This document shows positions 50,425-59,027 of a stretch of DNA of 64,000 nucleotides, piece by piece. A program made the position numbers and the translations under genes. Numbering within the stretch: position 1 is the first letter of the stretch; each line of letters starts with the position of its first letter. Origin of the DNA: Photorhabdus thracensis. Its GTDB lineage: Bacteria; Pseudomonadota; Gammaproteobacteria; Enterobacterales; Enterobacteriaceae. The notes beneath the pieces are model-generated. The model had not been told where the DNA came from, searched no databases, and saw only the letters and a program-made list of their open reading frames with translations. The stretch lies in NCBI RefSeq assembly GCF_001010285.1, contig NZ_CP011104.1, positions 3,968,001-4,032,000 on the forward strand. The letters are read 5' to 3'.

Positions 50425-50634
50425 ATGGCAAAAATCACTGGTACTGTAAAGTGGTTCAACGAATCTAAAGGTTTTGGTTTTATTACTCCCGCTGATGGCA
50501 GCAAAGATGTGTTTGTACATTTTAGCGCTATTCAGAGCGAAGGTTTTAAAACTTTGGCGGAAGGTCAAAAAGTTGAGTTTGAAATTCAGGACGGTCAGAA
50601 AGGTCCTTCCGCGGCAAACGTTACAGCAGCATAA
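50425..50634 (+). CDS. cspE: Cold shock-like protein CspE
   Basis: 69-residue single-domain OB-fold nucleic-acid chaperone. RNP motifs KGFGFI and VFVHF are present; the sequence [20 protein letters not shown] matches CspE/CspC. These proteins melt RNA hairpins and reduce transcription termination. AAAGGAAA precedes the ATG. Confidence 0.95.
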   Translation: MAKITGTVKWFNESKGFGFITPADGSKDVFVHFSAIQSEGFKTLAEGQKVEFEIQDGQKGPSAANVTAA

Positions 50635-50719
50635 CTTCTTTTTGTCAATCATTTTGAATTGACGAAGTAAATTTGTTGTCTTAATTGGTTTTTTATTGGC
50701 AACAATGACATACCGATAT

Positions 50720-50750
50720 CACCCTGTTGGTTATCTGATAGGGTGTTTTT
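50720..50750 (+). terminator. Terminator between cspE and the TPP riboswitch
   Basis: CACCCT and AGGGTG around a 14-base loop followed by TTTTTGTTTT, 86 bases after the cspE stop. Confidence 0.75.
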
Positions 50751-50755
50751 GTTTT

Positions 50756-50833
50756 GACTCGGGGCGCTCTTCACGGAGCTGAGATGAACCCGTAATACCT
50801 GATCTGGATAATGCCAGCGTAGGGAAGTCAAGG
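50756..50833 (+). promoter_or_regulatory. TPP riboswitch (THI element)
   Basis: Contains the conserved GGGGCGC, CTGAGAT, ACCTGATCTGGATAATGCC and AGCGTAGGGAA blocks of the thi-box in order. It ends 50 bases before the thiD start, as expected for control of translation initiation or termination by thiamine pyrophosphate. Confidence 0.95.
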
Positions 50834-50883
50834 TGTCTTTTTCCTGATACCTGCTTTTCTTTTGCTGGTGGGAAGGAGTACCT

Positions 50884-51684
50884 ATGGTAAGAATCAATTC
50901 ACTGACAATTGCCGGGACTGATCCTAGCGGTGGCGCCGGTATTCAAGCTGATCTAAAAACTTTCTCTGCGCTTGGTGCTTATGGCGCAACAGTAATGACA
51001 GCTCTCGTCGCACAAAATACGCATGGCGTGCAATCTGTTTATGACATAGATCCTGCTTTCGTTGCTGCACAGCTTGAGTCTGTACTGTCAGATATCAGAA
51101 TCGATAGCGCTAAGATAGGCATGTTATCTAATGCGGCCAATGTTGCAGTAGTTGCAGACGCAATAAGCCGTTATTCAGTACCTTATGTTGTATTGGATAC
51201 GGTGATGATTGCGAAAAGCGGTGATCCGCTGCTGGTGCCGGAAGCGGTTTCTGTGGTTGTTGAACGGTTATTACCGAAGGTTTCGTTGATGACGCCGAAT
51301 TTGCCGGAGGCCGCGACCATATTGAGATGCTCTGTAGCAGAAACTGAAGCAGACATGCAAAAACAAGGACGGGAATTATTATCACTGGGATGTGAAGCGG
51401 TTTTACTTAAAGGCGGACATCTTACCGACTGTGAAAGCCCTGATTGGCTATTTACGGGGAATGGAGAATGGCGTTTTACTGCTCCCAGAATCAATACCCG
51501 GCATACTCATGGTACAGGGTGTACTCTTTCCGCTGCATTAGCGGCTTTGCGTCCACGTTATCCGGATTGGCAGACAACGCTTCCTGTTGCCAAATCATAC
51601 CTCCAGGCGGCATTAGAACAGGCGGATTCTCTGGACGTCGGAACCGGAATTGGACCTGTACATCATTTTCATCAGTGGTGGTGA
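50884..51684 (+). CDS. thiD: Hydroxymethylpyrimidine/phosphomethylpyrimidine kinase
   Basis: Ribokinase-fold enzyme of thiamine synthesis that phosphorylates HMP and HMP-P. 266 residues. TIAGTDPSGGAGIQADLKTF at the start, the LDTVMIAKSGDPLL segment, and the anion-hole motif HTHGTGCTLSAALAA near the C terminus are family hallmarks. Stands alone behind a TPP riboswitch rather than in a thiMD pair; GGAAGGAG precedes the ATG. With thiK and nudJ it is the third thiamine-related gene in the window. Confidence 0.96.
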   Translation: MVRINSLTIAGTDPSGGAGIQADLKTFSALGAYGATVMTALVAQNTHGVQSVYDIDPAFVAAQLESVLSDIRIDSAKIGMLSNAANVAVVADAISRYSVPYVVLDTVMIAKSGDPLLVPEAVSVVVERLLPKVSLMTPNLPEAATILRCSVAETEADMQKQGRELLSLGCEAVLLKGGHLTDCESPDWLFTGNGEWRFTAPRINTRHTHGTGCTLSAALAALRPRYPDWQTTLPVAKSYLQAALEQADSLDVGTGIGPVHHFHQWW

Positions 51685-51804
51685 GGGGGGGGATTCGGTG
51701 ATAATGAGTCATGAAGGGTAAGATGCCTGTGCTATGAGAGCAATATGGCTCAGAATGTGTAATGTCTTCACGATGTTATTCATCATCACCGATGATAAGC
51801 CTTA

Positions 51805-52854
51805 TTAAGCGATTGTCACTTGTTGATCCAGATAGACATCTTGAACCGTATTAATCAGTTCAACACCCTCTTTCATGGATTTTTTGAAAGCCTTACGACC
51901 GAGGATCAACCCCGTCCCGCCAGCACGTTTATTAATGACGGCGGTACGAACTGAATCACTCAAATCATTATCACCGGATGCACCGCCTGAATTAATCAAA
52001 CCGGCACGACCCATGTAGCAGTTAGCTATCTGATAACGGACCAGATCGATTGGGTGATCGGTGGTCAAATTGGTATAAACACGTTTATCTGTATGACCAA
52101 AACCAATCGCAGTATAGCCGCCATTATTTTCAGCCATTTTCTGTTTAACGATATCGGCACCGATAGTGGCGGCTAAATGGTTAGCCTGACCGGTTAAATC
52201 TGCGCTGGCGTGATAATCCACTCCCTCTTTTTTGAAGGCGGAGTTACGCAGGTAGGCCCATAATACCGTGACCATACCCAATTCATGCGCTCGTTCAAAA
52301 GCCGCTGAGATTTCCTCGATTTGACGACGTGATTCAGCAGAGCCAAAGTAAATCGTTGCACCAACGGCTACTGCGCCCATCTCAAATGCTTGTTCAACGC
52401 TGGTATATAAAGTTTGATCATATTGAGCAGGATAACTCAATGTTTCATTGTGGTTCAGTTTAACCAGAAACGGGATCTTATGAGCATAGCGACGGGAAAC
52501 TGCGGATAACACGCCATAAGTAGAGGCGACACAGTTACAGCCTGCTTCAATAGCCAGTTCAACGATATTCTTTGGATCAAAATAGAGTGGGTTCGCGGCA
52601 AAAGAAGCGGCAGCAGAATGTTCTACACCTTGATCCACCGGCAAAATAGATAAATAGCCAGTACCGGCAAGGCGACCATGATTTAGCAATGTTTGCATGG
52701 AGCGCAGAACCGTATTTGGCCGGTTATTGTCGATCATGACGCGGTCGACAAAATCGGAGCCTGGCAGATAAAGATTTTCACTCGGAATGGTGCTACAACG
52801 ATGCTGCAATAAACTGTCTGCATCTTTGCCTAACAACTTAGCGATATCAGTCAT
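51805..52854 (-). CDS. fbaB: Fructose-bisphosphate aldolase class I (FbaB/DhnA)
   Basis: 349 residues, similar throughout to E. coli FbaB. It is the archaeal-type class I aldolase, Schiff-base mechanism, active mainly in gluconeogenesis. The region [16 protein letters not shown] carries the likely lysine and LINSGGASG is the phosphate-binding loop. CTGGAGTAAGAC precedes the ATG. Confidence 0.95.
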   Translation of the reverse strand: MTDIAKLLGKDADSLLQHRCSTIPSENLYLPGSDFVDRVMIDNNRPNTVLRSMQTLLNHGRLAGTGYLSILPVDQGVEHSAAASFAANPLYFDPKNIVELAIEAGCNCVASTYGVLSAVSRRYAHKIPFLVKLNHNETLSYPAQYDQTLYTSVEQAFEMGAVAVGATIYFGSAESRRQIEEISAAFERAHELGMVTVLWAYLRNSAFKKEGVDYHASADLTGQANHLAATIGADIVKQKMAENNGGYTAIGFGHTDKRVYTNLTTDHPIDLVRYQIANCYMGRAGLINSGGASGDNDLSDSVRTAVINKRAGGTGLILGRKAFKKSMKEGVELINTVQDVYLDQQVTIA

Positions 52855-52985
52855 GTCTTACTCCAGTTCACAAAAGATACTGTTGATTGTCATTTATCCG
52901 TTTTAAAATAACAAGTTGTATTAGGAGGGAAGTGGTAGTGGATCGCTTCAGGTAGGCTTTTAAGAATATTAAAGGAGGTTTCACG

Positions 52986-53670
52986 ATGACATACAAAAAA
53001 TACAACCTTTCTTGGGAAGGTTATATGGGGGATTTCTTAAGAGGTTATGTTGGAATTAATCAAATTAAAATCCCTTTGATGTTATTGGTCTCGAAAAGCA
53101 GTTAAGAGAGAATACAGTATATATCGCACTGCTGTCATTAGATGAGGCAAAAAGTGTTCTGGAGGATATTGATTTCCCAAAATCAAAAAGCCCATTTATG
53201 AAAAAGGTGTTCTCGGTTGCAGATCCAATATCACCCTATGCAGGTAATATTTGTGATGTTTTTGACCTTACAAATAGAGTAAGAGAATTTAAAAGATTAG
53301 GGATTAAAGCGACAGAGTATGTTGGCAAGAATGGTGAAAAATATATTAAAACCTCAGGTTATTTAAGGATAAATACACGCTGGATGATTTTTTGGGGAAT
53401 ATTGCTGTAGATCTGGTTAAGGCAGCAGCAGTAGCTTGTGTTTCTTGGACTATTGGGTCTTTGATGTTAGCTACATCTGTTGCTGGTTCTAGTGTAATTT
53501 TTGTGATTGCCATGGTGTTTACTGTAGGTTTTATGACAACATATGCACTTGATGTTATAGATAAAAAATTTAAAATTAGTGAAACTGTGGTTAATATTAT
53601 TGTATTATGCATTCGCATAAATAAGTTAATTGATTACATGAAATGTATACAAACATACAACATATTCTGA
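52986..53670 (+). pseudogene. Frameshifted gene with hydrophobic, pore-toxin-like C terminus
   Basis: Three consecutive frames make one protein of about 215-225 residues. Frame 1: MTYKKYNLSWEGYMGDFLRG (after a perfect AAGGAGG). Then, from about 53075, frame 2: GLEKQLRENTVYIALLSLDE to IKATEYVGKNGEKYIKTSGY. Finally, after about 53375, frame 3: LGNIAVDLVKAAAVACVSW to TTYALDVIDKKFKISETVVN. The last part has two or three hydrophobic helices followed by a YALDxxDKKFxxSE end, seen in some type VI or PAAR-linked pore-forming toxins; this is a weak resemblance. Shifts lie in AAAATCCC and ATAAATAC runs. It could also reflect sequencing error. Confidence 0.55.
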
Positions 53671-54744
53671 TGTTATTCAGATTATCTTTATAAGGTCAGA
53701 TATAAATATTTTGAGGTTTTTATTTTTATAAATGCAATTGGTTCCATTTTTATTTCGGCAATTTATTTACTATGATTATATGGAATGAGTAAGGATCTTG
53801 GACATCACAGTTTAAAAATATATATAATCCTGTAAGCGATAATCAATGTGGTTATTTATCCTATCGTAAAAATGATTATAATGTAAAATAATTATTGTGT
53901 TAAATTTTTAGTTTCAGTCTGTATTTATCGATTAATTAACTGATTGATAAACATATAAATATAATTTAATTTTTTCACAGATAGAAAATTCCTCATGTTT
54001 TTTTATTGCAGATGGTGATATTTAACTTTCTTTTCTTTATAAAAAACATTTTTCCTGTTACGTTTTTTCCTTGGTAAACAGTATATTATTAAATGGTTGG
54101 GCTGTTGATGGAAGATGTTGTGTTTGATAGATAAGGCAGAATACTTATTGTTGTTCCCCACCAGACTGGCTTTTCCTGAATGTTATTGCCAGATGATATT
54201 TTCACTCTGAATCCAGTACAGAAATGTGTTTCTGCCGTCCTTTGATTTGCTAACCAGTACTTGTTGTGAGGTTAAGATGAATATCAACTTTATCCTTGTG
54301 AGATACCGGATGTGCTGCATTGTTATTCACCGGATTTTGGTCAATGAGTGCTATTTTACCCTTGTTAATATTATGGATACATGGAATAGAAGTTGTCCTG
54401 TGTTGATAACCAGAATAGCCAGGTAAATGTTGAACTAATAGTTTTAACAATAAGTAAATTGCAATTATCTATTTTCATAATTTTCACCTGATTAATTCTA
54501 TCGAATTGTATAATATTTGGTCTAAATATGATGGGTTTCTTGAATGATTGAACAGTGGAAAATTTTAATTACATTTCTTTAGATAGTGTGATATTTCAAT
54601 AAGTAGAAATATTTTCTTATTAATGCATAGAGTACAAGAAACATATTAATATAAAGGTTTATTAATTTAATAGTTAAGTTTATCTATTTAATTAATCATG
54701 TAAATGAATCTCGTAACTCATTGATTTTATTTATTGGATAGAAA
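53671..54744. other. AT-rich gene-free region between the frameshifted gene and trhP
   Basis: Over 1 kb with no convincing gene. A 66-codon minus-strand ORF (54250-54450) and a similar-size plus-strand one overlap here; neither has a ribosome site or family motif. Could be decayed coding sequence. Confidence 0.45.
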
Positions 54745-54781
54745 AAGAAAAGGCCAGCTCAAGGGAGATTGAGCCGGCCAA
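54745..54781 (-). terminator. Rho-independent terminator of trhP
   Basis: GGCCGGCTCA and TGAGCTGGCC form a stem on the minus strand followed by TTTTCTTTTT, 140 bases past the trhP stop. Confidence 0.85.
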
Positions 54782-54920
54782 GGAGGTGGTTCCTAGTCTT
54801 ACTGTAAAACTTTTTTAATTTTTTATTTTTCACCAACAATACTACGGTAAATAAAATAGTATTGATGTGATCTATTTCTAAAAAAAGAAATATATCATTA
54901 CCAGAATGGTATATTGGTGA

Positions 54921-56297
54921 TTATTTGTCTGTGTCTCGGTTCGTTTGAACATATTGAGAACTAATACCATTTAGATTGCGTATTAATAAGGCGTAATTAA
55001 TATCAATTTGTTTAGGGATTGGTAAATAGACAATATACCCATCTCCAGGAGCAACTTCCATTGGTTGGTTTTTTTTATCCTGCATTGCTTCCAGTGTAAA
55101 CTGGATATTACCCGATGGTGTCATTAATTCGAGACTATTTCCAACCATGAATTTATTCTTAACTGCAACTTCAGCCAATCCGTTGACCCGTTTTCCGGTA
55201 AACTCACCGACAAATTGTTGGGTATCGGATATCGAATGGCCGTATTCATAACTCTGATAGGCATCGTGGGTATGGCGGCGTAAAAAACCTTCGGTATATC
55301 CACGGTGAGCAAGTCCTGCCAGTGTTGTTAGCAGGGTTGGATCAAAAGGTTTTCCTGCGACAGCATCATCAATGGCTCTGCGATAAACTTGTGCTGTGCG
55401 GGCGCAGTAATAGAAAGATTTTGTCCGTCCTTCGATTTTCAAAGAGTGAACGCCCATTTTAGTTAATTGCTCAACATGTTCAATCGCACGTAAGTCTTTG
55501 GAGTTCATGATATAAGTACCATGTTCATCTTCAAAAGCCGACATAAATTCGCCTGGGCGTTTCGCTTCTTCAAACATAAATACTCTATCTGTTGGTGCAC
55601 CTTCTCCCAGTGTCGGCTCGATATTTTTTGCCGGTATAGGTTCATGCATATGCACAATATTACCGATATCATCCTCTTTGCCTTCTTGAACATTATATTC
55701 CCAGCGACAGGCATTAGTGCATGTTCCTTGATTTGGATCACGTTTATTAATATAACCGGATAACAGGCAGCGACCGGAATAGGCCATGCACAGTGCACCA
55801 TGTACGAAAACTTCCAGCTCCATATCGGGAACATGCTGGCGAATCTCATTAATTTCATCCAGAGAAAGTTCACGGGAGAGAATGACTCTGGTCAGTCCCA
55901 TTTGTTGCCAGAATTTGACTGTTGCCCAGTTAACCGCGTTAGCCTGAACGGAAAGATGAATTTCCATTTCGGGAAAAGCCTCACGAACCAGCATAATCAG
56001 TCCGGGATCGGACATAATTAGCGCATCAGGTCCCATTTCAACGACAGGTTTCAGATCACGGATAAAGGTTTTCAGTTTGGCATTGTGCGGCGCAATATTC
56101 ACCACAACATAAAAACGTTTGCCAAGCTCATGTGCTTCTTTAATGCCTAGCGCCAGATTTTCATGATTGAATTCATTATTGCGGACACGCAGGCTGTAAC
56201 GTGGTTGACCGGCATAGACTGCGTCCGCGCCATAGGCGAAAGCATAGCGCATATTTTTTAGTGAACCGGCGGGGGAAAGTAATTCTGGAGTAAACAT
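54921..56297 (-). CDS. trhP: tRNA uridine 5-hydroxylation protein TrhP (YegQ, U32 family)
   Basis: Peptidase U32-like protein that, with prephenate as co-substrate, hydroxylates U34 of certain tRNAs to ho5U. 458 residues. Iron-sulphur cysteine region HGALCMAYSGRCLLSGY and DPNQGTCTNACRWEY is intact, as is the U32 signature IEGRTKSFYYCARTAQVYRRAIDDA. Start MFTPELLSPAGSLKNMRYAF (56297) matches E. coli; the upstream in-frame extension is not conserved. The place next to yegP and baeR matches E. coli. Confidence 0.95.
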   Translation of the reverse strand: MFTPELLSPAGSLKNMRYAFAYGADAVYAGQPRYSLRVRNNEFNHENLALGIKEAHELGKRFYVVVNIAPHNAKLKTFIRDLKPVVEMGPDALIMSDPGLIMLVREAFPEMEIHLSVQANAVNWATVKFWQQMGLTRVILSRELSLDEINEIRQHVPDMELEVFVHGALCMAYSGRCLLSGYINKRDPNQGTCTNACRWEYNVQEGKEDDIGNIVHMHEPIPAKNIEPTLGEGAPTDRVFMFEEAKRPGEFMSAFEDEHGTYIMNSKDLRAIEHVEQLTKMGVHSLKIEGRTKSFYYCARTAQVYRRAIDDAVAGKPFDPTLLTTLAGLAHRGYTEGFLRRHTHDAYQSYEYGHSISDTQQFVGEFTGKRVNGLAEVAVKNKFMVGNSLELMTPSGNIQFTLEAMQDKKNQPMEVAPGDGYIVYLPIPKQIDINYALLIRNLNGISSQYVQTNRDTDK

Positions 56298-56435
56298 GGT
56301 TAAAAAATTCTCGGTCTGAGTTCGGCGCAATTTTCACTACAAAAAGTGAGGGTAAGGCGGAGGATTCTAACGCTTAATTTGCTGAAGATACAAATTTATT
56401 AGCTCGAAGTGCTCAATTCTGTTAGTCGATGAAGA

Positions 56436-56478
56436 TGCACCTTATCAGTTGAATATTGATTCCAACTGATAAGGTGCA
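56436..56478. terminator. 16-bp inverted repeat between yegP and trhP
   Basis: TGCACCTTATCAGTTG and CAACTGATAAGGTGCA with an 11-base loop, just after the yegP stop on the minus strand. No T-run, but position suits an mRNA 3' end. Confidence 0.6.
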
Positions 56479-56496
56479 GTTTATGATGAAAAAATA

Positions 56497-56841
56497 TCAC
56501 TCTGACTTTGTCAGATCCCGGACATTTTCACTGGAGCCATTTTTAATCGCAGACTGAATGCCCTTTTTGGCAATGGTTTCATTATCGAAAGATTCGCTGA
56601 TACCAATGACTTGATAGTTCCTGGCTTTCAACACGAAATAATGCTTGCCAGACTTGTGTTCCCTGATTTCGAAGTTTTTTTCTGCCGGTGAGTTTGCTTG
56701 AACAGAACGAATCCCTTTATTCGCCGCTGCCTTTGTGGTGTACATTTCACTGGTGAGGATAACATCACCGTTCGATGCTTTTAAATTGTAGTAATACTGC
56801 TTGTTTTTTGTTCTTCTCAGATCATAATAACCTACAGCCAT
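56497..56841 (-). CDS. yegP: YegP family protein (DUF1508 duplication)
   Basis: 114 residues composed of two DUF1508 repeats: residues about 8-55 (KNKQYYYNLKASNGDVILTSEMYTTKAAANKGIRSV) and 60-105 (KHYFVLKARNYQVIGISESFDNETIAKKGIQSA). Small beta-rich protein of unknown function. ATG 56841 follows TTGGAGGAA; the TTG five codons earlier overlaps that ribosome site and is rejected. Confidence 0.92.
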   Translation of the reverse strand: MAVGYYDLRRTKNKQYYYNLKASNGDVILTSEMYTTKAAANKGIRSVQANSPAEKNFEIREHKSGKHYFVLKARNYQVIGISESFDNETIAKKGIQSAIKNGSSENVRDLTKSE

Positions 56842-56937
56842 AAGAAATTCCTCCAATTAAGGTAAGTATTTTTAATATAGCTGAATTTCTGACCGGCGAA
56901 AGGTTGAGAGAAATTTAATTCAGTTAAAGTGTGACAG

Positions 56938-57642
56938 TTATAACAAACGGCATATATCTGCTTCCCACCGGTAACCCAGTCCATAAATGGAGCGAATGAA
57001 CGTTTTACTGTTGTCCAATTGGTCCAGTTTGCGACGCAGGTTTTTAATATGGCTATCAATAGTCCGGTCTGTCACGATCCGGTGATCGTCATACAGATTA
57101 TTCAGTAATTGATCGCGGGAAAACACTTGCCCTGGACGGCTTGCCATCGTTTTTAATAACCGGAATTCAACTGGTGTTAAATCCAGTATTTTATTGCAGT
57201 AACGCGCCTGGAAGCAGGCTTCGTCAATTTGCAGATCACTTTGCCCGACAATATCCTGTGGCCGGTAACAACGGCGAAGAATGGTTTTAACCCGCGCGAC
57301 AATCTCACGCGGGCTGTAAGGCTTACAAATGTAATCATCTGCCCCGATTTCCAGTCCCAATAAACGGTCAATTTCTTCCGTTTTGGCGGTAACCATAATA
57401 ATCGGGACGTCAGAGAAACGGCGGATTTCCCGGCAGACAGATATGCCATCACAACCTGGCAGCATCAGATCCAATAAAATAATATCTGGATTATGTTGCT
57501 GTACGTGGGGAACAACTTCATCACCACGCAGTAGCCACTGAGTTTCGTAATCAGCCGCGCGCAGGTAATCAACCAGCAACTGGCCGAGCTTTGGCTCATC
57601 TTCAACAATTAGAACAGTATAATGGTCAAATTCCGTACTCAT
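56938..57642 (-). CDS. baeR: Response regulator BaeR
   Basis: OmpR-family regulator of the envelope-stress system BaeSR, which activates mdtABC (and in E. coli acrD, spy). 234 residues. Phospho-acceptor Asp58 in ILLDLMLPG, conserved TAK and KPYSP, and the winged helix with [15 protein letters not shown]. Overlaps baeS by 4 bases (ATGA). Confidence 0.95.
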   Translation of the reverse strand: MSTEFDHYTVLIVEDEPKLGQLLVDYLRAADYETQWLLRGDEVVPHVQQHNPDIILLDLMLPGCDGISVCREIRRFSDVPIIMVTAKTEEIDRLLGLEIGADDYICKPYSPREIVARVKTILRRCYRPQDIVGQSDLQIDEACFQARYCNKILDLTPVEFRLLKTMASRPGQVFSRDQLLNNLYDDHRIVTDRTIDSHIKNLRRKLDQLDNSKTFIRSIYGLGYRWEADICRLL

Positions 57643-59027
57643 ATCGTTTCGCTGTCAGGGGATTCAGTTAGCGGCAATTCTATGATAATTCTCAAGCCAC
57701 CTAAAGGTGAGGGTTCAGCACAGATCGTACCGTTATGTGCTTCAACGATGTTATAGCAAATAGCCAGCCCAAGTCCTGAGCCACCACTGGCGCGGTTTCG
57801 TGAGGATTCACTGCGGTAAAATCGTTCAAAAATCCGTTGGCATTGTTCGGGTAACAGGCCAGGCTCGCTGTCCTGCCAGTTCAATATAAAGCAATTATTA
57901 TCAGAATTCCCTTCAATAGTCAGTTTGCCATTATCAGTAGTATAGCGAAGGCTGTTTTCCAGCAAATTATGAAAAAGTTGAGTCAATCTGCTTGGATCAG
58001 CAAACATCATGATAGTTTCTGGCAGTTTAACATCCATCTGAATTTGCTTATCAAGGAAGCGCCCACGATAAGACGCGATAGCCGCCTGAAGTAACTCACT
58101 GATATTGATAAATTCTTTCCGATATGCCAGTGCTCCGCGATCTGATAAAGAGAGCTGGTGTAGATCATCAACCAATTTGGTCAATGTGGTGATCTCTGCC
58201 AGTAACGAATTCAGTGTTTCGGGTGTTGGTTGGTGAACGCCATCCTGTAAAGCTTCCAGTTCACCGCGCAATATGGAAAGGGGAGTGCGCAGTTCATGGG
58301 AAATATCTGCCATATAATCGCGGCGCATCTGCTCATTTTTTTCCAGTGTACTGGCGAGCTGGTTAAAATTGTGGGCAAGCTGACCGATTTCATCTTTACT
58401 TGATGGTGTTACTCGAACACTGAAATCGCCCGACGCCAGTTTATGTGTTCCTTCGACCAGACGCTTAACAGGTTTTAACATGCCACGGGATAACAATAAC
58501 GTGGCGATGATAGCTAGCAAAGTAGACAAGCTGGCAATTATCCAGCTTGTCAGTTGCTGCTGGCGATCAAAACTGATATCTGCCTGACGGGTAATTTTGT
58601 CTGATGCACTGACAATGACCCAGCCAACGACTTGGTCATTATAGATGATCGGTTTGCGATAGGTATCTTCCGGAATTTTACCTTCATGACCGACCAGCAG
58701 CTTCATCTCACTGTCCACGACCCAAAATTGAGTTCGCCAGCCACGGGGCGGTGGACCCTGGCGGCTTTCACTGGTTTGTTCAATGGAACGAATGATTTGA
58801 AAAATGATCCGGTCATTTTTCTTTAAGAATTTCCAGCTACCATATTGTTGATATTGCTCAGCCAGTGCTTCAGCCAGCATGGATGTACGTAACTGGATAT
58901 TTTGTTTTATATAACCCATAAAACCATGCTGAAAGCTGCTTCTTACACCCCAATGCATGGTGATAAGCACCAGCATGCAAGCGGCGAAGATAGCCATAAA
59001 CAGCTTACCGCTGATCCCTAGCTTCAT
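57639..59027 (-). CDS. baeS: Sensor histidine kinase BaeS
   Basis: Inner-membrane sensor for envelope damage and toxic compounds. 462 residues; membrane segments at about 10-30 and 165-185 around a periplasmic domain, then HAMP, the phospho-acceptor His in [18 protein letters not shown], and the ATPase boxes NLLENSLRY and GGSGLGLAI. The start [10 protein letters not shown] (59027) overlaps the mdtC stop by 4 bases; an upstream extension within mdtC is rejected. Confidence 0.95.
   Translation of the reverse strand: MKLGISGKLFMAIFAACMLVLITMHWGVRSSFQHGFMGYIKQNIQLRTSMLAEALAEQYQQYGSWKFLKKNDRIIFQIIRSIEQTSESRQGPPPRGWRTQFWVVDSEMKLLVGHEGKIPEDTYRKPIIYNDQVVGWVIVSASDKITRQADISFDRQQQLTSWIIASLSTLLAIIATLLLSRGMLKPVKRLVEGTHKLASGDFSVRVTPSSKDEIGQLAHNFNQLASTLEKNEQMRRDYMADISHELRTPLSILRGELEALQDGVHQPTPETLNSLLAEITTLTKLVDDLHQLSLSDRGALAYRKEFINISELLQAAIASYRGRFLDKQIQMDVKLPETIMMFADPSRLTQLFHNLLENSLRYTTDNGKLTIEGNSDNNCFILNWQDSEPGLLPEQCQRIFERFYRSESSRNRASGGSGLGLAICYNIVEAHNGTICAEPSPLGGLRIIIELPLTESPDSETI

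Noticed and set aside
54250-54450. 66-codon minus-strand ORF
   Set aside because: No ribosome site, motif or codon pattern; an overlapping plus-strand ORF is equally good, so chance is likely.
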